NCBI GenBank assembly: GCA_963920765.1
Contig: OY987250.1
Coordinates: 18,468,409-18,532,408, forward strand
Length of the DNA: 64,000 nt
Direction of reading: 5' to 3'
Source of the DNA: Ulota crispa
Lineage: Eukaryota > Streptophyta > Bryopsida > Orthotrichales > Orthotrichaceae
This document shows, piece after piece, positions 35,359 through 47,813 of this stretch (the stretch's first letter is position 1; every line of letters begins with the position of its first letter). A model generated the notes under the pieces. It did not search any database and was not told where the DNA came from. It worked only from the letters and a program-made list of their open reading frames with translations. A program made the translations under genes and the position numbers.

Positions 35359-36383
35359 AGTTATGGGCCCACTTCTATGAGTGTGGAGGTACATTATGGT
35401 GAGTGGAGATCACATTTGAGCTACATCAGCCCTTAGAATTCGACCTTGTGCTCTTGGAGGACTTCTTTAGCTACTCTTTAGTGTTAGCAGTGTTTTTGTA
35501 GTGACATTGCTTCTCATTTGAGCTACTTCAGCCCTTATCTTATCTTGTGGAGCATTTGGAGGACTTTTTGTGCTTGTTTCTTGGTTTGGGGTGCATTTGT
35601 GGTTAGAGAGAACCTTTGAGGAGCTTCACCCCTCTTTGCATGCCTTTTGGAGTCTTTGGAGATCTTGTTTTGCCTCTTGGAGAGTGGCTGATCCTCATTT
35701 ACCTTGGTGGAACACCAAATTTGAGTTTGTGGAGGTGTGCACCTTGTTGGAGCTTGTTGAAGGATCTGATCTATCATATTGGAGGAGTTGATCCACTTTG
35801 GAGCTCATTTGGAGGTCCATTTGGTGTTGCACAAGCTTTTGGAGGCTTGGAGTTGCTAAGGGTGGATTTGCATCACCAAAGTGCTTCTTTGAAGCACAAG
35901 GAGGTGATTTGTGAGTTTGTACTTGTTTTAGTTGGTTTCTACCCTTGCTTGAGTTTGTTTGCTCAAGTGGATGCATAGTATTTGCTCAAAGGGGGCTGAA
36001 ATTGCAAAGAGTGAGTATGAGGGTGAGGTTTGAGTCATAACCTTACATTTTGGGTAGATCTTGTGCTCTTTTGAGGGTTGGGTTGTATATTTCAGCCCCT
36101 TATGTGTGGAGAGAGCTAGGGTTTGCTTGGGAGGTGGTTGAGTTGATTATTTCAGCCCCTTGTGTGCATAGAAAGCTAGAGATTTGCTTGATAGGTGGTT
36201 GGGTTGCATACTTCAGCCCCTTGTCTTGGAGCTAGCTAGCATTGAAAGTGGTTGAGTTGCTTACTTTATTCCTTTGAGTGTGGAGAGAACTAGGGTTTGG
36301 TTGGGAGCTGGTTGAGTTGCATACTTCAGCCCCTTGCTATTTTCTTGTGACATTGAGAGCGCCTTGAGTTGCATACTCTAGCC
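35359..36383 (+). other. P1 untranslated leader with ~60-bp tandem repeats
   Basis: Begins AGTTATGGGCCCAC, the primer-site position, which does not match the common TGGTATCAGAG of initiator-Met priming. At about 36080-36350 a ~60-bp unit (TTCAGCCCCTTGTGTGTGG..GGTGGTTGAGTTG) is repeated about five times. P2 has about three units. Confidence 0.75.
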
Positions 36384-39300
36384 ATGGCCACCTACGAAGG
36401 TGAGACACCCCGTGTTGTGGACAAGTTCAATGGAGACAACTTCTCCTTGTTCAAGTTCAAGATGGAAATGATCCTTGATGAAAAGGATCTTTGGGACATT
36501 CTTGAGGGCAATGAGACGGCTCCTTCAAGTGATAGTGACCCCAAGGTCATCTCGGCCTTCAAAAAGCGTGAGAGAACCGCGTTTCGCATCTTGTGCACTC
36601 ACTTGGTCGATGCACAAATTCAACACGTCAATTCTTGTAAAAGAGCTGCGGAAGCATGGAGGACTCTATAAGGCATCCACGAGACCAAGGGCTTGGCCAA
36701 TGTGTTGTTTCTGAGGCGCAAGTTCTTCACCATCAAGATGCAAGAGACGGATGACCTCTTGCAACACATCAACAAGGTGAAGACTCTTGCGGACCAACTC
36801 GAAGCCCTTGATGTGCCCGTGACGGAAGGAGACCTTGTCATGACCATTTTGGAGAGCTTGCCACCATCTCATGAGAACTTGATTGTGGCCATGGAGACCA
36901 AGGACATCAAGGAGCTCACCCTCACCTACGTGACGTCGCGATTGATGCATGAGGTGACAAGGAAGAGAGAGCATCACATCGTGGCCACGGAGAATGCGGC
37001 GTTGGTTGCTCGTCACAAGAGTGGTGGAGATTCAACCAAAACTCAAGGTGAGCCCCTTCTATGCTTCCATTGTGGCAAACCGGGCCACTTTGCTCGTAAT
37101 TGCTACAAACGCAAGAGTAGCAAGGGTGAGAAGGCCAACAAGACCAAGGCGCATGAGAGTGGTGACGACTATGCATTCATGGCCTTCCATGATGGTTCAT
37201 TGAGCTTAGGGGATGATTGGATCATGGATTTGGGGGCTACCACCCACATGTCACCCCATAGAACTCATTTTGACACCTTTGAGCCCATTTCATCAAGGAA
37301 GGTGTTCATGGGTGATGATTCGATGCTCCAAGCACTTGGAAGGGGTTCCATTTTGGTGGACACCCTTGTTGATGGATGCACCAAGCGCATTCGGTTCAAA
37401 AATGTGTTGTATGTGCCCAAGTTGCAAAGCAACCTCCTTTCGGTGAGCAAGATAGTTGAAGGAGGGTTGAATGTGCAATTTGGAGGCCTTGAGTGCATTG
37501 TGAGGTCTCCGGATGGAGACACTCGAGCCATGGCATCACGTGAGGGCAATTTGTACATTTTGCGATGCAAGGTTGTGCATGGCGGAGAGAATGCCCAAGT
37601 TGCGAATTCTACCATGGATGGGCTGATTTTGTGGCATCGACGCATGGGGCACTTCAATGTGCAGAGCTTGAAGGCTCTTTGAAGCTTGGTGAGTGGCCTT
37701 GACCTTCCCAAGTCCCATGGTGATGACTTGCCCAATGCTTGTGAAGGTTGCATTGAGGGCAAGCAACAACGGCACTCATTTCCAAAGGATGGTGCCACAC
37801 GTGCCACCAAGGTGTTGGGCATTGTACATTCAGATGTGTGTGGCCCCATGAAGACCACATCATTGGGTGGGGCAAAGTATTTTTTGACCTTCACTGACGA
37901 CTTTTCAAGAAAGGTGTGGGTGTACTTTCTCAAGGCCAAGAGCGAGTGCTTTGAGCGATTCAACGTGTTCAAAGCCTTGGTCGAGAAGGAGGCCGAGTGC
38001 TCCATCAAGATATTGCGGTCCGACAACGGCGGGGAGTACACTTCCAACCAATTCGAGGCATATTTGAAGGCCCAAGGTATTGTGCACCAAACCTCAACTC
38101 CACATACATCGCAGCAAAATGGAGTGGCCGAGAGGGCCAATCGCACCATTGTAGAGATGGCTAGGAGCATGATCTATGGCCAAAAGCTTGGATTGGAGTA
38201 TTGGGCTGAGGCCGTGAGCAACGCGGTGTACATTCGCAATCGATGCCCTCCTAGTGCGGTGCATGGCAAGACTCCACAAGAGGCATGGAGTGGGAGGAGG
38301 CCTTCGGTAACACATATCAAGGTATTTGGATGTGTTGCATATGCCAAGATCCCCGATGCATCAAGAACCAAACTTGATGCAAAGGCCGTAAGGTGTTTGT
38401 TTTTGGGATATTGTGAGGGCTCCAAGGCTTATAGGTTGATTTGCTTGGAGTCCAAAAAGATCATTCGATGTTGTGATGTGACCTTTTGTGAGCATGGAGA
38501 TTTGCAAAGAGAATTGGAGTTGGGTCCAAGTGGGAGTAGTGGCGACCTTGTTGTGGACACATCTCCAACGCCCTCAAATGATGATGATGATGATGGAGAC
38601 AATGAGGACCACCCCCTCGAGGATGGAGATGGTGACATTGTAGAGGATGCAAGCGCAAGCCAAGGTGATGAGAGCTCCAAGCTCAAGAAGGTCACAAGGA
38701 AGAAGAATGCACAAGGCATTGCTCCAACAGCTGATGTGGGAGGCACCCAACATGTGAGAGGCGTGCGGCGATTTATAAGGGTAAGCAAGCCTTTGGGGGA
38801 GTGGTGGAAGAACCACATCTTTCCTCAACCATCTTCCAACTCGAATCATGCAAATGTGGCCCTTGTTCATGACCCAACCACACTTGAAGAGGCCTTGGAG
38901 TCTCGGGATGCAAGCAAGTGGGAGGCAGCCATGGAGGAGGAGTACCACTCTCTTCATGCGAACGGCGCGTGGGAGTTGACCACCCTTCCTCCATCTCGCA
39001 AGGCCGTGGGATGCAAGTGGGTGTTCAAAACCAAGAGAGATGCCACGGGAGAGATCGTGCGTCACAAGGCAAGGTTGGTGGCAAGGGGATTCTCTCAAGT
39101 GCAAGGAGTGGACTTCAACGAGACTTTTGCTCCTGTGGCCAAGTTCACCACCATACGGTGCATTGTGGCCCTTGGAGCTTCGTTGGATTTGGAGATGCAT
39201 CAAATGGATGTGAAGACGGCCTTCCTCAACGGTGACTTGGAGGAAGACATCTACATGGAGCAACCCAAGGGGTTTGTGCAACGTGGTCATGAGCACTTAG

Positions 39301-40466
39301 TTTGCAAGCTCACAAAGTCTTTGTATGGACTAAAGCAAGCATCGAGAGCATGGTACCAAAAGATTGATGCAAGTCTTTCGGATTTTGGCTTTGAGAGGAG
39401 TGTGGTTGACCATAGCTTGTGTTTTGCACAAGTGGGAGCCCATGTGATGCTTGTGCTTGTTTATGTTGATGACTTGATCATTCTTTCTAGCAACGTGGAG
39501 ACCATGGGTGCATTGAAGGCTAAGTTGGAGGCGGAATACAAGATGACGGACTTGGGAGAGTTGCACTATTGTCTTGGAGTGGAGTTTGCAAGAGATCGAG
39601 GTGCGAGGACCATCACCATGAGTCAAGCCAAGTATGTGGAGGAGGTGTTGAAGCGTTTTGGCATGGAGGATTGCAAACCCATTAGCACTCCATTGGACAC
39701 CAAGGTGAAGTTGGTGAAGCTCAGTATGGAGGAGTATGATGCGGACGCTTCGAGGATGGTGAGTGTGCCATACAAATCAGCGGTTGGATCATTGATGTAA
39801 GCCATGGTGGCTACAAGGGCTGATTTGGCCTTTGCCATTAGCACGGTGAGTCAGCACATGGCAAGGCCGGGATGGAGTCATTGGATGGCGGTGAAGAGGA
39901 TCATGAGGTACCTCAAGGGCACCTTTCATGTGAAGTTGAAATTGGGAGGGGGGCACATACGCTTGATGGGGTATTGTGATGCAGATTGGGCTGGCAATGC
40001 CAATGACAGGAAATCCACCATGGGGTACGCATTTAGCCTTGGAGAGGGCATGGTGTCATGGAGCAGCAAAAAGCAATGCACGGTGGCTTTATCTACGACA
40101 GAGGCAGAGTACATGGCAGCCAGCCATTGCACAAGAGAGGCCATTGAGCTAAGGCAGCTCTTGGAAGATGTGGGGTGTGAAGACGTGGAGGGCACGTTGA
40201 TCATGTGTGACAATCAAGGTGCCATAGCTCTTGCCAAGAACCCGGTGCACCATGCGAGGACGAAACACATCGAGGTGCAACACCATTTTGTTAGAGAGAA
40301 AGTGGAGAAGGGAAGCATCACATTGGAGTATTGTCCAACTGAGGACATGTTGGCGGATGTGATGACAAAGGCGTTGGCGAGGGATAGGCATGAGCGTTTG
40401 ACGAGAGCCATGGGCATTGGGGACTTTGGCCAATCACAAAGTGGGAGTGTTGAAAGGTTGGAATAG
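36384..40466 (+). pseudogene. Copia Gag-Pol polyprotein of P1, three in-frame stops
   Basis: A single frame of 1361 codons from ATG at 36384 (context CCATGG), broken by TAA 36669-36671 (codon 96), TGA 37680-37682 (codon 433) and TAA 39798-39800 (codon 1139). The zinc knuckle CFHCGKPGHFARNC starts near residue 227. The protease catalytic triplet at 282-284 is Asp-Leu-Gly, a loss of the usual Ser/Thr. Integrase has HRRMGH..CEGC and the D..D..E residues (SDVCGP, SDNGGEY, NGVAERAN). RT has YVDD near residue 1027, and RNase H has DADWAG and TEAEYMA. The frame's natural stop, TAG 40464-40466, lies 17 bp inside the 3' LTR. Confidence 0.93.
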
Positions 40467-40730
40467 AGCATTAGGAGTTTGCTCTAGGCCAAAGGAGATA
40501 TGCTAGGTGGGGTACTTAGCATTGGAGAGAGAGCACGTGGTAGGAGGCACTTCATAGGGAGGATCAGCCCATGAGAGTGGTTATCCCATATGGTTTAGTG
40601 AAGGGAGAGTGGTTGGGAGAGTATATAGATGAGAGGGTTTGGGAACCCTCTCATCTCTTCCATTTATATCTTATACATTTGAGTATACCATGTGTGCCTT
40701 TGCTCGTGTATTTTCCCTATGTTTTCAATA
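40448..40730 (+). repeat. Copia LTR, P1 3' LTR
   Basis: 283 bp. The outer flank begins TCCAATGCAATC, host sequence that has a paralog at 59285. Confidence 0.95.
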
Positions 40731-40990
40731 TCCAATGCAATCAAATCTCTAAAACTCATTACCAATTTTTTAAAATCATTTATCATGTAAAACCATGAAT
40801 ATTATGTAAATTCATTCACCAAAAATAGGATTTTGATTTTTTGAATTTCAAAATTTCATATGCTTGATTAGATTGAGTGAGAATTAAAAATAATGATATA
40901 AGATTCTAAAATAATTATTTTATTTTATAAAATGCCAAAAAAATTGAAGGATAAAATAAGGTGAACAAAAATAGTTTGTAGGTTGTAGTA
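40731..40990 (+). repeat. Host segment with a direct paralog at 59285-59545
   Basis: The two stretches share, for example, 'gaatattatgtaaa' and 'aaaatagtttgtagg' in the same order. They are diverged, non-coding and AT-rich. The paralog is not interrupted by a retroelement. Confidence 0.8.
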
Positions 40991-41077
40991 TAGTATAGTT
41001 GTTTGCTTCTTTTTTATATTCAATTCTTGTTTTTCTTTTTCAACACCTATTATGCCTTGCCTCCTTTCATCTCTTAA

Positions 41078-42736
41078 CCCCTAAATGCCTCAAGCACCAA
41101 ATTTGGGTGTTCAAGAAACTTTGAGACCTTACTAAGAATAAGGATTTGAATTTGTTAATTTTTTGTGAAGAAGTTGTGATTAGAAGTTAGCTTCAATGCT
41201 CAATTTTAATGCTATCTATTCTACATTTCAATTATTTTTGGTGGAAAATAAATTACAAGCATGCTTGTTCCGCAATAAAAAGTGTGATGAAGAGTGTCAC
41301 TAAAGAGCTTATGACAAGCTGCCACATTGGAAAGAGGGGCAACAAGTTGAGAATAAAGTCAAAACCTCCATTGGGCAATGATGGTTTTTTTATTAAAATC
41401 ATCATTTGACAAAAATCTAAATGTGTTTTTGTGCTAATTTCAATTGGAATATCTTTGTTATACAAGATAGAATTCATTCACCTTGCATGCAATCTCTATC
41501 ATTCAAAATGATCTTTGATCAAAAATTGGAGCTAAACATTTTCTTTATATTAGGTGGTGCTCCTTGACAATTGGATTGCAAGCACACTTGTGACATTGTG
41601 ATCATGAATTTGGAAGAGAAGTCATTACTTTTGAAGTAACAAGAACAAATATTAAATCATCATAAGTGGTTGTTCCCAATTTTGTACACAAACGTTGCCA
41701 TTTTGCAGAATAAAATTGAGCAGCTTCAAAACAAATAAAAAAAATTGTACTCATCCACATTCAATCATAAATATCTCAATATCCACATGATTTTTTTAGA
41801 ATTTTATTTGGCAAAATTCTATAAAAGCCTTGAAGTTCAAGATTGTATGGTCAGCTTTTTTAACTAACAAAGAGCACTTTGCAGTCCACTTCACATTAGA
41901 AGATATTACAAGGGACAGGAAGTCATTGGTCAAAATTTGTCAAAGCTGGCAAATTTTACCAATAAAAAAAACATTGCTTATGGTTACAATTTTTTGTCAA
42001 TGTTTAATCCTTCGACGCCCAAGGGGCTCAAACCACGCCCCTTAGAACTTTTTCTAGAGATGCCCAATGTTTCTTCAAGTTTTTTTTGGGTGTTTTTTTA
42101 CTTATTTTTAAATTCTTATTGAATTTTGGTTTCAACATCATGAGTTTGATTTTGAAAATGAATCAAAGTGATTTGTTTATTCAAGATTTTGTGCAAGGGT
42201 GTCTATTGCAAGTCTTCGCTTTCTAGTATTGAAGGCTCTTGTAAATGAGCCTCAAGTATATTAGAACTTGGAGAAAAATCACACTAAAAATTCAATTTAA
42301 AAAATTGTAGAATAAATTTTGAAAAGCCGCAAATTGATTGGGGTTATGCATGTTATACTTTACATACTCATATTTTTTTGGTACCCTCAATTTTAGGTTT
42401 GAGATGCAAAAAGAGGATCAAAAGACTTCAAATCACTTTCATAGTTTTAACACCCTCATGAACAAACATTATTATCTTTCAATCCATAAGTAATATTGAT
42501 GTGATTGATTTTCTTATGTGATCTATAAAATGTCTACTTTGAATTTGTCTGGTTGCCCTTCAAAAAACATTGATAAAATTAATTAAAATGCCGACATTTT
42601 GTTCACTTTCAAGCAAATTATGAGATACTCAAAAATACTAGGGGTGTTGAGGGGTTAATAATGATCTTACAATTACAATTCAAAAACTTCCAAAATGCCT
42701 GCCATATCAAGAAAAGGACCCTTAAGCATTTAGGGA
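41078..42736. mobile_element. TTAA-flanked (piggyBac-like) element E, with element F nested inside
   Basis: TTAA at 41074-41077 on the left and TCAA (one mismatch) at 42737-42740 on the right. The ends are CCCCTAAATGCCTCAAGC and, inverted, TCCCTAAATGCTTAAGGG. The interior is non-coding and carries element F at 42008-42654. Confidence 0.55.
42008..42654 (-). mobile_element. TTAA-flanked (piggyBac-like) element F
   Basis: TTAA at 42004-42007 and 42655-42658. The ends are TCCTTCGACGCCCAAGG and, inverted, CCCCTCAACACCCCTAG. It is a full-length inverse copy of element C (3811-4432). Confidence 0.7.
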
Positions 42737-42970
42737 TCAACCCCTATATGACAAAGCGGACGTTTTTGTTCCCTAGTTACAAAAAAAACACTATGCAAGG
42801 ATAGGTTTTTTTTATTTCATCCAATTTTTTTAAAAGTGATCATAAATATAAAGAATTGATATATGTACACATTGGATATATGTCATATATGTTAGCATGA
42901 TAATTAGGTTTTCATCCGTTTGTTGGATGTATTCATCTTTATAAGCCAAATTAGGTTAAGAAGCATGTAC

Positions 42971-42990
42971 TTAACCCTTAGACGCCCCAT
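42971..42990 (+). other. Orphan TTAA-type element end
   Basis: TTAA at 42971-42974 followed by CCCTTAGACGCCCC resembles the left ends above. No partner end is found before 44530. Confidence 0.35.
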
Positions 42991-43021
42991 CAACAAGATC
43001 ATGTCGCTTTAGATTTAAAAA

Positions 43022-43584
43022 GGGAAAATATCCAAAATACCATTCAATTCTTTCAAAATATCAAATACACCCTATATTACTTGAAATATCAAAAATACTC
43101 TTGGCTTTGTGTAGTAATATCAATTATACCCCTAGTTATCTTTGAGAATATCATTAATACCCCTAGTTTTTGTGCCTCTTCACAACAATTTATTTTAAAT
43201 ATCAAAATGACAACAAAAATTATTATGTAATCATCGCAATGCAATTGATCACAATAGACTTACATGCAAACACCCTATTTAGAGCTCAAAGAGCTTGCTT
43301 CCAAGATTTGCCTTGCTTTCAACTTACACCTAATTTTTGTACTTTCCATTATCATCCAAGTATTTACAAAAATTTGCAAAAAGACTCACAAGAGAGTTGG
43401 GAATATTTTTATTATTCAAATAATATAAGGGTATATTTGATGTTTCAAAATAAATGAGGGTCCAAAGAACTAAGGGTATAATCAATATTACTACACAAAG
43501 CTAAGGGTATTTTGGATATTTCAAATAATATAGGGATATACTTGATATTTTGAAAGAATTGCGGGATATTTTTGATATTTTCCC
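43022..43584. mobile_element. MITE with ~120-bp inverted arms and 9-bp target duplication
   Basis: Arms 43022-43145 and 43468-43584 are inverted copies (GGGAAAATATCC.. and ..GATATTTTCCC). Flanks ATTTAAAAA (43013-43021) and ATTTGAAAA (43585-43593) form a 9-bp duplication with one mismatch, as in Mutator-like elements. The centre is non-coding. Confidence 0.75.
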
Positions 43585-43593
43585 ATTTGAAAA

Positions 43594-44530
43594 CATGTTT
43601 CTTGTGCTGAGATGGCCTAGTATTGTAGTAATGAGTGTACCCAGGCTTGGTGGGTTAGAGTCTCTAATGGAACTAAGTGGAGCCACAAGTTTAGAAAGTT
43701 GTGGTACTTGGGAATCTAGGTTATAATGTGCAAAATTTTGAGGTGATTTAGCATTCCACTATTTTAGTGATTGGAATGACTGGAGACCACCAATCACAAA
43801 CTGGTGGTGTGTTTTGGCACAATGGCTACGTGTATAGCCTCTAGTTTTCTATACAATGTTCTTCAAGAAAACAACCGTGTGAAAAGCCCTTAGGCAAAAG
43901 TAGAGAATGAGTGGGAATAAATATTATGGCAATAAGGACAACCTTGGTGCAATGTAGGTATTCATGGATTGGCAACTGGTCATTGTAGAACACTCCATTT
44001 ACATGAGTGAGGGTACTTGGAGTTGTATACTTTGCTATATGTTAGTTCCACCATGTTCAAGCACATGCTAGCAACGGGATTACATTCCAAGCGTACGTCC
44101 AATGGGGTATTGTGTGGAGTGCGCACACCTTGGAATTCGGGATTAGTGCTGAGTGGGGCATCTGAAAATGAAAAGGGCTGCGTTGAAGAATGTCAAGTAT
44201 AGACACATGGCTTTCGAATCCAAACTAGAAGGGACACGGGGATAGTTTAATCTGCCACTCCATGCAGAGAGAAGAACAAATGAGGAACTTGCTAAATTTG
44301 AGAGTATGTTGGAAGAGTGGGTGCCCACACAATACAATGCATTGACCAATCAAGTTGCTCAACTGAAACGTTGTTTAGAAAAAGAGTTCCTCCTCGGTTT
44401 AGTTCAACTTGCTACCAACCACTCCTGGCCCACCGCTCCTTTTGACAATTTGTGGAGGTATTTATTTCTTACGTAGTGTCTTAAAATACTTGGAGTATTT
44501 AAGAGAATTCCAAAAAGCAATCCTTACGTG
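43594..44530. other. Unassigned host DNA with a small coding-like remnant
   Basis: No known gene. At 44246-44476 (plus) a 76-codon frame without an initial ATG encodes a charged, coiled-coil-like stretch (EELAKFESMLEEW..QVAQLKRCLEKEF) ending at TAG. It could be the remnant of a gene or of a retroelement gag. The sequence changes abruptly at 44531, where copia element M1 begins. Confidence 0.35.
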
Positions 44531-44813
44531 TATTGAAAGCATAGGGAAGATAGAAGAGCAAAGGCACACATCGTATATTCAAATGTATAAGATACAAATG
44601 GAAGAGATGAAAGGGTTCCCAAACCCTCTCATCTATATACTCACCCAACCACTCTCCTTTCACCAAACCATATGGGATAACCACTCTCATGGGCTGATCC
44701 TCTCTATGAGGTGCCTCCTACCACATGCTCTCTCTCCAATGCTAAGTACCCTACCTAGCATATCTCCTTTGGCCTAAAGCAAACTCCTAATGCTCTATTC
44801 TAACCTTTCAACA
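44531..44813 (-). repeat. Copia LTR, M1 3' LTR
   Basis: 283 bp. One stem base of the LTR hairpin is changed to a G-U-compatible pair (GATGAAAGGGTT on the plus strand). Confidence 0.93.
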
Positions 44814-46720
44814 CTCCCACTTTGCGAATGGCCAAAGTCCCCAAGGCCCATGGCTCTTGTCAAACGCTCATGTCTATCCCGCGGCAACGCCTTTGTCATC
44901 ACATCTGCCAACATGTCCTCAGTTGGACAATACTCCAATGTGATGCTTCCCTTCTCCACCTTCTCCCTCACAAAGTGATGTTGCACCTCGATGTGCTTTG
45001 TCCTCGCATGGTGCACCGGGTTCTTCGCAAGAACTATGGCACCTTGGTTGTCACATAAGATCAACGTGCCCTCCACGTCCTCACACCCCACATCGTCCAA
45101 GAGCTGCCTCAACCATATGGCCTCTCTCGTGCAATGGCTCGCCGCCATGTACTCTGCCTCCGTTGTGGATAAAGCCACCGTGGGTTGCTTCTTGCTACTC
45201 CATGATACCATGCCCTCTCCAAGGCTAAATGCATACCCCGTGGTGGACTTTCTGTCGTTGGCATCGCCAGCCCAATCTGCATCGCAATACCCCATCAAGC
45301 GTATGTGCCTCCCTCTCAATTGCAACTTCACATGAGAAGTGCCCTTGAGATACCTCATAATCCTCTTCACCGCCATCCAATGACTCCATCCCGGCCTCGC
45401 CATATGTTGGCTCATCGTGCTAATGGCAAAGGCCAAATCAGCCCTCGTGGCCACCATGGCATACATCAAGGATCCAATCGCTGATTTGTAAGGCACACTC
45501 ACCATCCTTGAAGCATCCGCATCATACTCCTCGTTGCTAAGCTTCACCAACTTCACCTTAGTGTCTAATGGAGTGCCAATGGGTTTGCAATCCTCCATGC
45601 CAAACCGCTTCAGCACCTCCTCCACATACTTGGTTTGGCTCATGGTGATGGTCCTCGCACCTCGATCTCGGGCAAACTCCACTCCAAGGCAATAGTGCAA
45701 TTCCTCCAAGTCCGTCATCTCGTACTCCGCTTCCAACTTGGCCTTCAATGCACCTATGGTCTCCACGTTGCTAGAAAGAATGATCAAGTCATCAACATAC
45801 ACAAGCACAAGCATCACATCAGCTCCCACTTGTGTGAAATATAAGTTATGGTCAGCCACACTCCTCTCAAAGCCAAAGTCCAAAAGACTTGCATCAATCT
45901 TTTGGTACCATGCTCTCGATGCTTGCTTCAGCCCGTACAAGGACTTTGCAAGTTTGCAAACTAAGTGCTCATGACCACGTTGCACAAACCCCTTGGGTTG
46001 CTCCATGTAGATGTCCTCCTCCAAGTCGCCGTTGAGGAAGGCCGTCTTCACATCCATTTGGTGCATTTCCAAGTCCAATGAAGCTCCAAGGGCCACAACG
46101 CACCGTATGGTGGTAAACTTGGCCACGGGAGCAAAGGTCTCGTTGAAGTCCACTCCTTGGACTTGAGAGAACCCCCTTGCCACCAACCTTGCCTTGTGGC
46201 GCACAATCTCCCCCGTGGCATCTCTCTTGGTTTTGAACACCCACTTGCATCCCACGGCCTTGCGAGATGGAGGAAGGGTGGTCAACTCCCACGTGCCGTT
46301 GGCATGGAGGGAGTGGTACTCCTACTCCATGGCTGCCTCCCACTTACTTGCATCCCGAGACTCCAAGGCCTCTCCAAGTGTGGTGGGGTCATGAACAACA
46401 GCCACATTAGCATGATCCGAGTTCAAAGATGGTTGAGGGAAGATGTGGTTCTTCCACCACTCCCCCAACGGCTTGCTTACCCTTGTGGACCGCCGCACAC
46501 CTCCCACGTGTTGGCTTCCTCCCACTTCAGCTCTTGGAGCAATGTTGTGTGCCTTCTTCTTCTTTGTGACCTTCTTGGGCTTGGAGCCGTCATCACTTTG
46601 GCTTGCACTTGCATCCTCCACAAGGTCACCATCTCCATCTACAAGGTCACCATCTCCATCCTCAAGGGGCTGGTCCTCATCGTTTCCGTCATCATTTCGC
46701 CACCATGCAAAGGCGTCGGA
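44795..46720 (-). pseudogene. Copia M1 pol, RT-RNase H half
   Basis: The minus-strand frame encodes the acidic linker, reverse transcriptase (YVDD present) and RNase H to a stop inside the LTR at 44795-44797. There is one in-frame TAG at 46322-46324, where the other copies have a Glu codon. Otherwise it is open to 46720, where P2 is inserted. Confidence 0.9.
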
Positions 46721-47003
46721 TGTTGAAAGGATGGAATAGAGCATTAGGAGTTTGCTCTAGGCCAAAGGAGATTTGCTAGGTGGGGTACTTAGCATTGGAG
46801 AGAGAGCACGTGGTAGGAGGCACTTCATAGGGAGGATCAGCCCATGAGAGTGGTTATCCCATATGGTTTGGTGAAGGGAGAGTGGTTGGGAGAGTATATA
46901 GATGAGAGGGTTTGGGAACCCTCTCATCTCTTCCATTTGTATCTTATACATTTGAGTATACCATGTGTGCCTTTGCTCTTCTATCTTCCCTATGTTTTCA
47001 ATA
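46721..47003 (+). repeat. Copia LTR, P2 5' LTR
   Basis: 283 bp. It shares with its partner the private variant GGATGG at bases 9-14, consistent with a single parent. Confidence 0.95.
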
Positions 47004-47813
47004 AGTTATGGGCCCACTTCTATGAGTGTGGAGGTACATTGTGGTGAGTGGAGATCACTTTTGAGGTACATCAGCCCTTAGAATTCGACCTTGTGCTCTT
47101 GGAGGACTTCTTGTGCTTGTTTCTTGGTTTGGGGTGCATTTGTGGTTAGAGAGAACCTTTGAGGAGCTTCACCTCTCTTTGCATGTCTTTTGGAGTCCTA
47201 AGAGATCTTGTTTTGCCTCTTGGAGAGTGGCTAATCCTCATTTACCTTGGTGGAACACCAAATTCGAGTTTGTGGAGGAGTGCACCTTGTTGGAGCTTGT
47301 TGAAGGATTTGATCTATCATATTGGAGGAGTTGATCCACTTTGGAGCTCATTTGGAGGTCCATTTGGTGTTGCACAAGCTTTTGGAGGCTTGGAGTTGCT
47401 AAGGGTGGATTTGCATCACCAAAGTGCTTCTTTGAAGCACAAGGAGGTGATTTGTGAGTTTGTACTTGCTTTAGTTGGTTTCTACTCTTGCTTGAGGTTG
47501 TTTGCTCAAGTGGATGCATAGTATTTGCTCAAAGGGGGCTGAAATTGCAAAGAGTGAGTATGAGGGTGAGGTTTGAGTGATAACCTCACATTTTGGGTGG
47601 ATCTTGTGCTCTTTTGAGGGTTGGGTTGTATACTTCAGCCCCTTGTGTGTGGAGAGAGCTAGGGTTTGCTTGGGAGGTGGTTGAGTTGATTACTTTAGCT
47701 CTTTGTGTGCATAGTAAGCTAGAGATATGCTTGAGAGGTGGTTGAGTTGCATACTTTAGCCCCTTGCAATTTCCTTGTGACATTGAGAGCGCCTTGAGTT
47801 GCATACTCTAGCC

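Larger units (their letters stand above)
35076..40730 (+). mobile_element. Full-length Ty1/copia retrotransposon P1
   Basis: 5655 bp: LTR, 1-kb leader, gag-protease-integrase-RT-RNase H in one frame, polypurine tract AAAGTGGGAG, LTR. Integrase before RT identifies copia. The outer flanks are GTACT (left, inside M0) and TCCAA (right), which do not match, so the two ends did not come from a single undisturbed insertion. Confidence 0.93.

Noticed and set aside
37265..38170. A 301-codon minus-strand frame, repeated in P2 and similar in M1 and M2
   Set aside because: It is antisense to the integrase coding of copia and follows from codon-usage mirroring in conserved sequence.
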